64,000 bases of DNA. It comes from Prostheceraeus crozeri (lineage: Eukaryota; Platyhelminthes; Polycladida; Euryleptidae). Below are positions 47,587 to 58,952 of this stretch, one piece after another; positions within the stretch are counted from its first letter, which is position 1; the number at the start of each line of letters is the position of its first letter. Below the pieces are notes generated by a model that worked only from the letters and a program-made list of their open reading frames with translations, had not been told where the DNA came from and made no database searches. Location: assembly GCA_907163375.1 (NCBI GenBank), contig CAJQUW010004557.1:94501-158500 (forward strand). Reading direction: 5' to 3'. Made by a program: the position numbers and the translations under genes.

Positions 47587-47842
47587 AAAAACGTAGCTCC
47601 CCTTTGTTTTATGGTCAAGTTTCTATTAAAGTTAGTATACAAACCAAGACAAGTACTTCGGCGTCCTGCGCCTTCAAAGGTCGATAGGTTCCGAGGTGGT
47701 CCACGGACACGCATAGTGGTCCACCTACTTCTATCGGCCTATGAAGGCGCAGGACGCAGAAGTACTTGTCTTGGTTTTTATACTTCATACTAACTTTAAT
47801 AGAAGAAACTCGACCACAAAACAAAGGAGAGCTACGTTTTTT
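47587..47842. repeat. Near-perfect 256-bp hairpin (fold-back)
   Basis: Two arms of about 118 and 127 bp (47587-47704 and 47716-47842) are inverted copies, both running AAAACGTAGCTC, CCTTTGTTTT.TGGTC, TATTAAAGTTAGTAT, AACCAAGACAAGTACTTC and GCGTCCTGCGCCTTCA. They flank an 11-base loop. The inner half is GC-rich. Differences are a few substitutions and small indels. It may be a fold-back element or a locus giving long hairpin RNA. No clear target duplication. Confidence 0.9.
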
Positions 47843-48782
47843 CTTTCTCAATGTGAAATAGAAGATACGCATTGAAATTTTTCAATGATGCTAACAACAG
47901 ACACAAAAATAAATAATACATTTTTGAAAGCATTTATTTAAGTTTAATTTCTGTCTAACTGCAAGCGCATGTAGTGCATATTCATCATTTTTTATCATAA
48001 CAGCGAGATATTATTATTATCTCATTTCGATTATATGAAAAGTTGACATGTTCCATTTCAAGAGATCAGAGATTTACATTAGAAGAGAGTGAATAAGCAA
48101 CAAACTACCATACTGTTTATGGACTCCGTTACATGCATTGAAGTAGACTGCACTTCATAGACAAAGACATCGTTAAAGTTGAGTGCGTAGAATTACGTAG
48201 TGCGAATAGAATGCTCAAGACTGGTATGCAAGCTCTAATGTTACCAACTAATGTGTGCCGGAGCGTGAAAGGAAATGAAATATTGATACAAATAAACACT
48301 GAAGTTCCCTTTCAGTTGTTACTTCTCAACAACCGAAGTACAATTTTTTTTTGTTCCAAATATCTTTAGACGTTACATCATATACATTTACGCCAGAAAG
48401 TTCCAATGTTCAATGACTCTCTGGTATGGCATAGCATCGATTTGATTTTATTTTTGCTATTGCAGAAGTACTTTTTTCCATTGTATTTCTGAGGAAACTT
48501 CGATTTGAATTATAAGAGAATACACAACCAAGAAATAATAATTATCCTTTTTTATTCTAGATCATTGCAAAAAGTCAAAGTATTGATCAAATAAATTGCA
48601 CAGTACTGCATGTGAGAATGAGATTGCATCAACTACTACCAACTTTTCTCAGACAGAAATATTCTTAAGTTCTAACAGATTTCCAAAATCTGTGTACTCA
48701 CGAGGAAAAGTCCAAGTTTGGGTTTTCTTGGGTTTATGATAAGAGAGAAATAATCTGGTGCGACCCACTTTCCAATTGTTTT
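47843..48782. other. No gene seen
   Basis: AT-rich spacer. Confidence 0.4.
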
Positions 48783-48828
48783 ACTCGAATCCGACCCGAA
48801 CCGGAATTTCGGCTTCGGATTTCGAGTA
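48783..48828. repeat. Short imperfect palindrome
   Basis: ACTCGAATCCGA and TCGGATTTCGAGT pair across CCGAACCGGAATTTCGG. Possibly an element end; no partner identified. Confidence 0.5.
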
Positions 48829-50803
48829 GGATCGCACTTCTTTTCTGTACATGCAGTTCAGATGTCTTGATCCATTCGACAGCCATCAAGATATGCAGAT
48901 ATGTCGTGCACGCACGTGGGAGCATTTTTCTCTTATTCTAAAGACAGGCAATGCTGAGGTCATTGTCTCAGCCGTTTATCGGTGGCATCCACTGTCTAAG
49001 CCCCATCCATATAAACTACGCTTCTGGGACTTACTTCGATAGTCTGGGCTATATACACAGTCTAGACTACACATCATCGAATTTTTTCCTCTCTACAAAC
49101 AACAACAAGCGGTTTGATCCATCTGCCTCTGTCTCTTTCTCATGATGTATCATGTTTCTCATGATGCATCACCGCTTTCTCATGTTTGTATCGTCCATCC
49201 GATCTTGAGTGCTGTACGTTCGTCTATGGGAACCCAGTTCAGTTACGTTGATTAAGGCATGGAGCAATGTGCTCTAGATGGCAGACTCGAAAAATCAAAC
49301 GTGCAGTTCTAAGCAATTTTTTCAATTTCCTCGTGAACCTCTTTTGGCAGACCACAGAGAGTAGTACCAAATTTAAGTGACATTAGTAAAAATTGGTACG
49401 TTATAACCAAGACACAAAAATTCCACCTCTATATAGGAATATTTATTCCTACTTTGCATGTATGAATCGCACTTCAATTAACGAGAAGGCGATTCATTGG
49501 ACGAATAATATATTATATAGCTTCTTAATATATTTTGATATATCTATATTTTATTATTTATTATTATTTAATTATTTATTTCATTATTTATATTATTAAT
49601 TTAATAAAGTTTTAGAAATTTCGATAAATTATTATTAATTTAATTATTTATATATGTATTACATAATTATATTCAGTTATATCATAACTGTATATTATGC
49701 ATGCAGTAGTTATTAAGTTCTTAAGTAGCTTAAATGGTCAGCAGGTTCATGTAAATATATCCACCATATCATGAGGCAACGGATGACAGAGGCAGATCTT
49801 TGACATGATGAGACCTTTGAGAAGTTGGCAGTAGATGCTGGATATCATGAGGCGATGTCCTGAGATGGTTGTGGCCGATGCAAGCAGGTGCGTTGTAGAT
49901 ATCACAAGCTGGCGGTCGGTAGACTGATCCACGATATCATGTGGGGTCGGCGGATGACTTGTCTTTTAATGTTATGGTGATATTCAAGATAAAGATGATT
50001 TACCCCTATCCCTTTCGGAAATGTTATATAGGCCTAATATTCATTGCTACTGCGATTGGCACATCTTGGAGCAAACATGCACGTGGATTTGATACATGCT
50101 TGACAGTCACAATTTTCAACAATCTTCATCGCAGTGGAGCCGTTTGTGTCAGTCCTCAAACAAATCATGACAAGTTATTGTCTGAGAATATGCGACCTGA
50201 TATACTAGACGCGGTGGCATTCTTGCGAATTATTTGAAAGAACTAGTGATGTTGCTATATCCCACATGTATAGAGTTTGCACCATTCATTATCATCAAAA
50301 TACGGTCACATTAGTAATTAATGACCTGTGACTGTGCTAATGCTGTTTCTTGATCAAATCATAGTTGCATGTATCTTTCATTGAATTAATTCTTTTTTGA
50401 ATATACAAGCATCGAATTTTATTTATTAGTTAGAATTCATCGACTTTAATCATATATTTCGATGTAATTCAACTTAATTTTCAGTCCTATCCTTAAATTA
50501 GGACCAGCCTAAAAATTCCGGCCGCGTTCGGCTGAGATTTTCAATCTTATGATAGCAAGTGCATATCTGTCAATCTGTGCGTATTCTAGCAGCAATTCAT
50601 CGCGTGTTAAGTAAGTTGCAAAATAACTGAAGTATTCTATTTCTAGAAAATGTGAATAGTGTGTTTGGGAAGATTTCGTGATGTATTGATCAAAGCAATA
50701 TTTTCACATTTGACTGACCAACATCCTCACTACCGCGATGACACGATGGAACCACCTGTTTACACACATGCGCATCTAGGTGAATCAGCGCTCGAACATC
50801 CAG
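48829..50803. other. No supported gene; strongly AT-rich block at 49500-49690
   Basis: The AT block is made of ATTATTTA-type low-complexity runs. At 49745-49960 a GC-richer patch repeats ATATCATG.GG three times at uneven spacing. Frames here show no motifs. Confidence 0.4.
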
Positions 50804-50991
50804 TTAATCGGTGTCACCTCCATTTGCATAGCAAAGTCGATCAAATCCAAACCACTCGGTGAATGTTTTTACGGTAGCAGGTTGAGATTTATCGATGGAA
50901 AAGGCCGATAGTGAATACTTCAAATTGATCGTGCCATCCCACGCATTTTCAGTGCTAGAAACGGAAGCTATTTTTTCTCGATCTTCCTGAT
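50804..50991 (-). CDS. Candidate exon (unassigned)
   Basis: On the minus strand GTTGGTTACAG is followed by an open frame: DQEDREKIASVSSTENAWDG, TINLKYSLSAFSIDKSQPAT, VKTFTEWFGFDRLCYANGGD, then TD and TAA. Codon use and composition look coding-like, and a donor-like GGAG|GTGACA lies near the end, so it could be an internal or terminal exon. I do not recognise the protein, and no neighbouring exon was found. Confidence 0.3.
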
Positions 50992-51060
50992 CTGTAACCA
51001 ACATGCATGATGACGAAGTTAATTCATGTGCGCAGAAGTATAGTCTGTTCGAGGTCATCA

Positions 51061-51137
51061 GCGCCGGTCCGGCCCGATCTAGAATCTTATTTTAGTCTTA
51101 AATCCAGATCGGTCTTAACCCGATCAGGACCGGAGGC
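51061..51137. repeat. GC-rich imperfect inverted repeat
   Basis: GCCGGTCCGGCCCGATCTAG and CCAGATCGG..CCCGATCAGG followed by ACCGG pair partly around an AT-rich centre. It may be one end of an old element; not bounded. Confidence 0.4.
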
Positions 51138-52805
51138 ACAGAATGCCCTCCTATGAACTTCTTTTCATATTTTCTAAAATAAGTCAGATAAAAGTTCAAT
51201 TTTTTGTGACTTTTGGTTTGAATGCATATTGAACTTTCTGCAAAAATTTGGGCACAATTGACTTACTGTGAGGTCATTTTTAAAAGTACTTTTTAGAAAA
51301 TTAATGGCTTTCATCTAGAGTAGCATTGATTACTGATAATGTTTCTGTATCATATTTACATAATATTTATGCATGTGCAATTCAAGATTGTTAAATACAC
51401 AGTCATCTTATCTCCCAAAATGAGCACATGTCTAATTGCACATACAATGTATACATGCACATGTAAATGTAAAATGTGTAAATATGAAGCCTTGATGTGA
51501 ATTTTTAGATATGAAACCCACAAAATAATGCAAAGTGCATATCACCATTCGAAAGATTGCATTCGGAATGTATAATAACCTTGTCATACAGTGAATAATT
51601 CATTAGAACGAGACATTTGTAAAGATAGAAAAATGCAATAATACATGAAAAGACATCATTTGCGTTCAAATTTCAAATTTCTATTTATATTGTAGTACTA
51701 AAATTAACGTAGAATATTACACTTTTAACACCATATAGATATACTTGAGTAAAAGTTTGCATAAATACTTGAGCTGTAATGAACAATTTTTAAGAGTCAA
51801 AAAATACATAGATTCATGAGAAATGAAAAAAAATTGAAAATGCAAGGGTTAAACTTGAATTTTTGGTATAAATGTCTCCGAATCATGCAAAATCGGCACT
51901 ACCTTTCGAAAAAGGACACTCGAAATGTACAGTAACTCTTGTTTTCTAAAAAGTTTTATCCATCGGAGCATGGATCATTTGAGGGGGAAAGTGCACCCCC
52001 ACATGTGCGATTACATGTGAGTTTGGAAACATGAGTGAATATTGTAATGAGATTGTCACAGTCAACTTACAAAACGCATTATGAGCATGTCTAGTCATGC
52101 ATGTCAGTTAAATTAGAAGATAACTGGACGACAACCGGCTATTGGAAAGCATTTTATCAACAATGATGCGAAATCTGAGATAAGTGTTCATCCTATAGGA
52201 TCTTTCAATAGAGATTGACACCCCAATGTGCACGTAATCAGACACATGAAAGTCTAATTCTCATTGCTGGAATGTTATGAACATCTGCTTGCATTCTTTA
52301 AGCTTAAAATATTCATTTTGATAATTGCTCAGAATAATTGGGAAAGGAACAGATGCCGACCTTGAAGAACAACCGAGAGTGTGAAGCACAAATGGTGAAT
52401 TTATACGCATGCCTAACAACTACAGTGCTTTCAGCATGCTATATATTATAGCTGTTTCAAGATTTCAGGTTTCTAAGTATGAAAAAGTCGCAAAAATAAT
52501 TTAATCTCTGTGCCGGTTTCAATTGGTAACAAGATGACAGTGGTTGACCAATCTTCATCATGAGAAATATCAAAAGAGGAAGTAAGAGGACATCAAGTCC
52601 CTACAAATTCAAGCTACCAACAGTTTAAAAATGTTCTCACTATTTACATGCATAAACTACCTAGTCGAAGGTATTCTGTATCATAAAATAGAATCACAAA
52701 AATTTTGGAAATGTTGGAGATTTACGTTATTTCTATACTTATATTTCTGTCAGTATTGTCACCCTTAAATCTTCTTCAGGGTGTTGATGTTTCCTACAAA
52801 GATTA
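51138..52805. other. No gene seen
   Basis: AT-rich, rich in CATGT and ACATG words (for example 51420-51490), without frames or termini. Confidence 0.4.
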
Positions 52806-52813
52806 GAAACCAC

Positions 52814-53454
52814 TAGAGTGTACAATCCCGGATCTCGGGATCTTTAAAATTTCCGGGATTCAAATCCACTGAAAGATAGCCGGCACGGGGGTCACTATGT
52901 ACATTCATAACGCTGCCTATTGTTTACAAGAAATGAGTGGCACTTAGTCACCCCGATATTGACTCATTTAGCCATACTTGCATTATGTCACAGCACACCG
53001 CGGAGCAATCTTCGTACGAGTGATGAAGCATTTATCATGCAAGTATAACTAACTTCGTTAGAGTTTTTGTTGGCTAACCTAATATTTTGTTATTCTTCAA
53101 ATCACCTCTCTTCATCATGTAGTCAGTGTTTAAATGAAATGAATCAGAAAATTTTGTACAAGTGCACATGACGTAAAAGCTTATTTTTTAAAAATGTCTC
53201 ATCTCGTAAAATGTAGACGAACCATACATGAGGTGCTTCATTACAAACAATGATTTAAGAAATTGCTCACATTCGTAATCATGCAATTTTAATAGATTAT
53301 TAGTTTTTTATTAACATTTGGAGTCGGTGCGCCTATTCAATCAATGTTAACGTTAACAAAGGCAAAATCGTATTCAGAAACCGCAATCTGCTTGAATCTA
53401 GTAGTGTTTTTTCAATCCCGGGATTGATATTTTGCGCCGGGATTTTGCACCCTA
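52814..53454. mobile_element. hAT MITE, 641 bp, exact 8-bp target duplication
   Basis: Ends TAGAGTGTACAATCCCGG and (inverted) TAGGGTGCAAAATCCCGG match at 15 of 18. Exact 8-bp duplication GAAACCAC lies at 52806-52813 and 53455-53462. CCGGGATT motifs repeat within both ends. TA(G)-starting ends, 8-bp duplication and repeated subterminal motifs are hAT hallmarks. The interior is AT-rich and non-coding, so it must have used a transposase from elsewhere. Confidence 0.93.
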
Positions 53455-53703
53455 GAAACCACCCTCTCTTTATCTCCATGGAGGACGTTGACTGATGAGC
53501 CTATGATCCCGTGTAGTAAGACATATCACACACTGATGATTGAAAGTTTCGCTGTTCTCATCGCTTTCCGTCACCCACCAGAGACGCTCAATTGCCCACT
53601 TTGGCGACCCACTTGCATAAACCATTTAGAATATGATTGATGGTAATTTTTACATTTCATGCCGCTATGCTTCATTTTGTGATCATCCATGCTTGATTTT
53701 GTA

Positions 53704-55393
53704 GCGGTACCCGTGCCCGGGTAGGCTTTTTAACACGAGACCCGATCCGTATACAGTTCCTGTTGTTAGTTATCAGCTTATATCCTGCTTGGCTGTTAGT
53801 TATCAGTTTTTGACTAATGTTCTAATCAGTCATGTGATTTTTCTGGTGATTACCGAAATTTCGGCTGCACTCCCTATTCTAGCCACTAATACAAATTTCT
53901 TACATTTAAATTGATTGAATGACACTCCCTTCCATCATCACTTTGCGTCAGAGCCTTCCCCGATTAAGATCACATAACCATCTAATTAGAGATCGATTTT
54001 TCAATAAGGTACCCTCTAACTGGCTCTAAGTTAAATTCGAATGGTCATTTTTAGCATTTGTTTGGACAAAGCGCACAGGCACATGTATCGCAATCAATAT
54101 TGCATTGTTTCACTTCTTTCGGAGGGATGCAGTAATGTTTTTAAATTATTGCCACCATTAAAAGAAAATTTAATTTTGTCTTGCAGACCAGTCCTTCTCA
54201 AAAGGGAATTCATTTTCCGCTTATGAACCTCATCTACATACGGGACTTTTAAGAAGAAAGGTCTACGAGAATTGGAAGAAACATTTGATACACATAGTCT
54301 TTGCTTAGAATTAAAATTCACAAGTGAATTCTGAATGAAGTAATTAGGGTAGCCATTGGCACTAAGTCTGTTGATTACCTTATCCAGAGAGTAATTGAAA
54401 TTTTCTTGGCTAGTAGATCTGGTCTTGGCCCGGTGAAATTCTCCCATAACTATGACTCTCTTTTGCGAAATAGGTCCATTTGAGGTCCACGGATATATTG
54501 AACCACTACGAAAACTCTTCATAAATAACCTTGTTTGAAATTTGTCACCACACTTTTTGATTTCACAGTCTAGAAAGGGTAACCAGCCAACAGCATCCGG
54601 TGACTCACAGGTAAATTTGATGTAATTGCTTACCCCGCTACATTTAAGTAATATCTGGTCCAACGAAATCCCATTAGGCCAAATGATAAAAATGTCATCT
54701 ATGTAGCGTTTCCATAGAATGCTGTCGGGGATGCTCCTTAAAACGCACTTTTCAATATAATTCATGTAAATGATAGCCACTATAGGTGCCAACGGGTTTC
54801 CTATTGATTTATCACAGTATCACTTAAATATTGAAGCTATAAAAACAGTATAACGGCAAAATGAGCAGATATCACTGGTATACTGGTATTACTAATATAC
54901 TTACAATTACTCAGTGGCATGGCATCTTGTTCTCACGGCACAGCTTTGGAATCAGTTTCCCCAGACCACTTTCCGTGACCAATGCAATCTTGATACTTTC
55001 AAGAGGCCTGCGAGCAGATTCTAGTCAATCAGACTAGAAGATCTGTTATTTTACTTTTATTTATTTATTTATTTTTTCATCGATTAACCCCTGGCTTCGT
55101 TCATGGCCCGTAGTCGTGCTTGACAGTAGTCTTATAAACAATTTTATAATGAAAAATAGCAGAGGAACAGGTGAACATTATCTGAACAGGTAAATTACTA
55201 CAATATATATTAGGTATTGAATAATAAAGGTAGTTAAGCAATACGTTTGTCAGACACGGCAACCAAGCTCGGTAAATAGGTTTTGAATGCCGTGCCGTGT
55301 CCGTGCCTGCTCCGTAACCGTGCTTGTGCCTGGAAAAAGCGGGATGATGACCGTGCCCGGGTCATTTAGGGTACCCGGTCGATCCTTGGCTTC
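53704..55393. other. Possible element bounded by CCCGGGTA-rich ends
   Basis: GTACCCGTGCCCGGGTAGGC near 53711 and, inverted, GGTACCC..GACCCGGGCACGG near 55355-55381 resemble each other, and the right edge CAAGGATCGACCGGG resembles the end of 14606-15737. CCGTG words recur at 55287-55335. A Penelope-like fragment lies between. Target duplication not found; the inverted match is short. Confidence 0.3.
54094..54815 (-). pseudogene. Penelope-like element, reverse transcriptase fragment
   Basis: Minus-strand frame with GNPLAPIVAIIYMNYIEKC, the catalytic WKRYIDDIFIIWPNG (YIDD in place of YADD), FTCESPDAVGWLPFLDCEIK, and the linker PFFLKVPYVDEVHKRKMNSL. LPFLD and YxDDIFIIW in this order identify the RT of Penelope-like elements, retroelements that use exposed 3' ends and often carry a GIY-YIG nuclease. 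The copy begins in the middle of the RT, and the nuclease domain does not continue in this frame. It overlaps only in the linker with the other fragment at 23912-24508 and is clearly a different copy. Confidence 0.88.
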
Positions 55394-55920
55394 ATTATTT
55401 CAAGCTGCAAATTAATGATCATTTACTGTGGCACAGCAACTGATTGTTTACAAATTTCAATGGAATTTTCGAAGCGTTGCCTTAGTTTTCTTTTAAAGCT
55501 GATCAAAATTTCCAGAAATCGTTTGACGCCAGGCAAGTGTGTTCGTTAGGCAATGTTTTAGTGGCATTAAATTCCTCGGGAGAGAAAACTGATATTTTTC
55601 ACATTATTGATTCATTATGGTCCTCCCGCCTTCAGCCATCTCCTATGTAAATGATTTTTGTAATGTCTAGTAAATTTTACATGAAGGTTATGTTATCTAT
55701 ATCAAAATCTCTCTTTAACATCATAATCAATTACTAAGAACTTTAATGACAATAAGTCCAAAAACATGAACTTTTCACATAAATGCTCTGAATTCTATTA
55801 AATGTGTGACTGTCTTCATATTGCACATACATGAGAGTAGCATACTTTTGTGAATGGTGTGATTACATCTTGAATTCGCGTCAGACGCAAAAATGGGATT
55901 CTTGGCTATATGACGCGAAC
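55394..55920. other. No gene seen
   Basis: AT-rich spacer before the hAT element. Confidence 0.4.
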
Positions 55921-55928
55921 ATTTTGAA

Positions 55929-57343
55929 TAGGGACAAAGGTAAATTACGGTAAAATTTTCAAAATTACACGGAAATTTTTTCAATTTCCTAGAAATTACA
56001 CGGCACTTACACGGTCATGATGAGAGATCAATGAATATATTGATATCCGTTATCCCGTATATTTTGCATTTATCTCACGGCTTAGATATAACTCCATGAC
56101 TAAATAAACTGACTGTAAAGCTATCGCTTAACATTCTTATCACTGATGATTCACATTATTTCATCAAAATAAAATCAAGAAATCAGAAATATTCCATGAA
56201 ATCAAGTCTACTTTGAATTAATGGGTAAGCCCATTTGCAATTGAACACTGTTAAAAGCAGACATGGCTTGCATCGCAAGGTTGGAGTCTTTCATGCGTTG
56301 ACGTTGTGGATGATCGACGCGCGTGTATGCGCTGACCATTCGTTCTGCGTCAACAGAGTTGACCGGAATGCACAAACAGCACATCGCTATTTTAGCGAGT
56401 TCTGGCCCTCTGGGAATCGGTCAGGAACCGCGCTCCAGAAATCGATCAAACCAACGTTTTCATTTAATTCGATAACTGCTTGTTTGTAGGCAGGGAGTTC
56501 AGAGCGCGCGCGGGTACTGTCGAGCAAGCCGGGGATGCTGTGAAGGTCGTCAACATTGAGGATCTTGGCTTGCTTCGGATCGAAGAGCCTTAAGGAAATC
56601 GAGTCCTTGCTGATGAAATGAATTTTTTGGCGCTTCAGGGCCGCAATAATGCATCAGTTTGTCTCTCGTGTTTCTGAAAACTTGGCGATGGGATGTCCTC
56701 AACGTCGTGTCGTTCGCCTTGTCTCCTGCCATGCCAGCGCAAGGAGGTCCATGACGCGGTTGTAGGCTTGATGAACATTTTTGAGGAGCTCCACTATTGG
56801 CTCGCATTCTGCGGCAATAAATTTGACGTCTGCGATTAGCGCTTCCTCTTCAAGGAGTTTCGAAACCTCCGCTAAGGCTTGATTTTCTTCCGACTTCTCC
56901 AACTCCGCCGCAACAAAGTCCGGATAGAGATCGTTATAGACGGCGTGGTGACGAACAGCCGCAAACCAACTATTCCACCGTGTCACTACAGGAGATGGAG
57001 GAAGGGGCACGTCATCACGGTTTGTCTGATGCTGCAGAAACACTTTGTAATTTTGCTTGCGTGACGCGCTGTGAGAGAAGATTTTCTTGAGAGATGCAAC
57101 CAGGCTGCCCTACTTTCCGTCTGCTATATTCGTGCCACAGAATTCGTGCGCGCATCACGGAATTCCAAATTGCATTCAGAATTAAGCCTATGATAGGCTA
57201 TACACACTGTAGCACACAAGTATGGCGGTCTGAATTGGTCTTTACACGGCATTACAAAGCTTATTCCGTTTTATTTAACCAAAAAATGATGATTTACACG
57301 GTTTCCGTGTAATTCGTGTAATCTTGTAAAACCTTGGTCCCTA
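55929..57343 (-). mobile_element. hAT transposon, internally deleted, exact 8-bp target duplication
   Basis: Ends TAGGGACAAAGGTAAATTAC and (inverted) TAGGGACCAAGGTTTTACAA form the inverted repeat, followed in both by copies of ATTACACGGAAA. The 8-bp duplication ATTTTGAA is exact at 55921-55928 and 57344-57351. The element is 1415 bp and carries pieces of a hAT transposase on the minus strand; a full hAT transposase of around 600 residues would not fit, so it is a deletion derivative. Confidence 0.95.
56262..57064 (-). pseudogene. hAT transposase remnant
   Basis: The upstream piece (57043 downwards) reads PLPPSPVVTRWNSWFAAVRH, HAVYNDLYPDFVAAELEKSE and IAAECEPIVELLKNVHQAYN, the catalytic-domain stretch with the conserved TRW of hAT proteins. 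After a frame break come DPKQAKILNVDDLHSIPGLL and VGLIDFWSAVPDRFPEG. After another come AKIAMCCLCIPVNSVDAERM and VSAYTRV, the C-terminal dimerisation motif (IP..S..AER.FS). The likeness is to the hAT proteins related to CGG-repeat-binding proteins, from memory. At least two frameshifts and lack of the N-terminal zinc finger make it inactive. Confidence 0.85.
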
Positions 57344-57601
57344 ATTTTGAACCTTGCGACATAATTCCTATCACTTATCAATTTTTTGTCCAAAATTGTT
57401 CGCGCAATTTTGTACCTCAATAAGACAGTCGATCGATTTCCTCGAATTGATCTTGTAGCTTCACATTTCAGTTCATGACCATATCTGATTTTTTTTATTG
57501 ATGCGCAGCTGCTAGCACGTGTAGTGCGGAGCGAGTAGTGTGGAGCGTGTAGTGTAGCGAGTTTCTGCAAGAAATGAGGCCGAAAATGAGACTTTCACAT
57601 A

Positions 57602-58950
57602 GTGCGCCCAAAAAGTTTCCGGCCAATGACAGAAATTCCTTTCAATTTCTAAAGTAAACATCTGAAATCAATACATTGGTTCTTTGAGAGCTAGAAACGG
57701 TCAGGATCATAGATATCTGATCTGACATCTGTTCATAGACATCTGATTTCAACCAGCGAACGCACTTAGTCAAAAATCATTTTCACTCGTGAAAGCGCAC
57801 TGAAAGGATGACTTCATTGCGACTTGATCACTTGGATAAAGTGGAGTATCGAAGCTCGATTCGTTTTTGTCTTCTGCTTGGTCAGTCAAGTGCAGACATT
57901 AAAGCGAACTTGCTTCTTGCTTACGCAGACAAGTGTCCGTCAGAATCGACGATCAAGTTTTGGATTGCCGAGTTCAAGAGAGGACGTCAACTTGTGGCTG
58001 ACGAAGAAAGAGAAGGCCGCCCAAAGACTTCTGACAACGAAGAAAACCGCGCCAAATTGGAGAGACTGGTCCTTGAAGACAGGAAGGTGACAACAAGACA
58101 GCTTGCTGAGTCTCTGAAACTGTCGAAAGGATCTGTTGGCGAGATGCTGCACGAAATGCGCTTCAACAAGGTTTCGTCTCGCTTTGTTCTGCGCCTCTTG
58201 ACCACCGAGATGTGCACCCGACGCCGTGAAGCCTGCCTAGTGAATCTTGAAATTTATCGCCGCCATGGCGATAATTTCTTGAGGAACATCATCACTGTTG
58301 ATGAAACGCCACTGAGCCTGTACGCACCTGAATCCAGGCGAGAATCTCTGGAATGGCGCAGGCCTGATGAAGGCAAAGTCTGGAAGCAACGATCTGGAGC
58401 GATCCGAAGAGAAATGATGCTGACTGCCTTCTGGAATGCAGGAGGAATCATCTTCCTGGATTTCCTACAAAGACAGGAAACAGTGACCGGTGAATATTAC
58501 GGCGAGCTGATTCAGCAGGTCCGCAGCAAGGTTCGCAAGCCAAGAGGTCTGCTCATTGGTTCCTTCAGGACAACGCTCCAGTGCACACTTGGCGAGCTGC
58601 CTTGGAGAAGATCGGCAGCGCGGGCTTCGAACTTGTGAAGCATCCACCTTATAGCCCGGATTTGGCTCCATCAGACTATTGCCTTTTCAACGAGTTGAAA
58701 CGCCATCTCCGCGGGACTCATTTTGAAAGTGCCGCAGCTTTGGAAGAGACTGTAAGAAACTGTTTTGGCCTATTACCTCCCGCTTTTTTTTCCTTGATGC
58801 TTTCAAGGCACTCCCAGTTCGCTGGGAAAAGTGTTTGGTCGCGAACGGCAATTGGTTTGAGAAATAGCTATAATGTACTAAATAAAAACGTCATTGGATT
58901 AAATCTTTTCGCTTTATAAAGTGCTAAGGCCGGAAACTTTTTGGGCGCAC
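57602..58950 (+). mobile_element. mariner transposon, 1349 bp, perfect 23-bp ends
   Basis: The terminal inverted repeats (57602-57624 and 58928-58950) start GTGCGCCCAAAAAGTTTCCG and are identical over 23 bp. TA flanks both ends (57600-57601, 58951-58952). Length, ends and a single transposase gene are typical of mariner. Perfect ends suggest a fairly recent insertion, yet the transposase carries two frameshifts. It interrupts an older family M element. Confidence 0.97.
57808..58867 (+). pseudogene. mariner transposase (DD34D), two frameshifts
   Basis: The ATG at 57808 opens the usual N-terminal paired-like helix-turn-helix region (VEYRSSIRFCLLLGQSSADI, VTTRQLAESLKLSKGSVGEM). The catalytic core follows: TVDETPLSLYAPESRRESLE (first Asp, normally DE.W), WFLQDNAPVHTW (second Asp) and YSPDLAPSDYCLF (third Asp). 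There are 34 residues between the last two, as in mariner. The first frameshift falls near 58548-58555, just before the second Asp. The next falls at the T run near 58783-58790, after which DAFKALPVRWEKCLVANGN and WFEK end at TAG 58865-58867, matching the family C-terminus. Either the copy is dead or these are sequencing errors at simple runs. Confidence 0.93.
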
Positions 58951-58952
58951 TA

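Noticed and set aside
49500-49690. Extreme AT block as an origin or matrix-attachment site
   Set aside because: Composition alone is not evidence; it looks like low-complexity ATTATTTA sequence.
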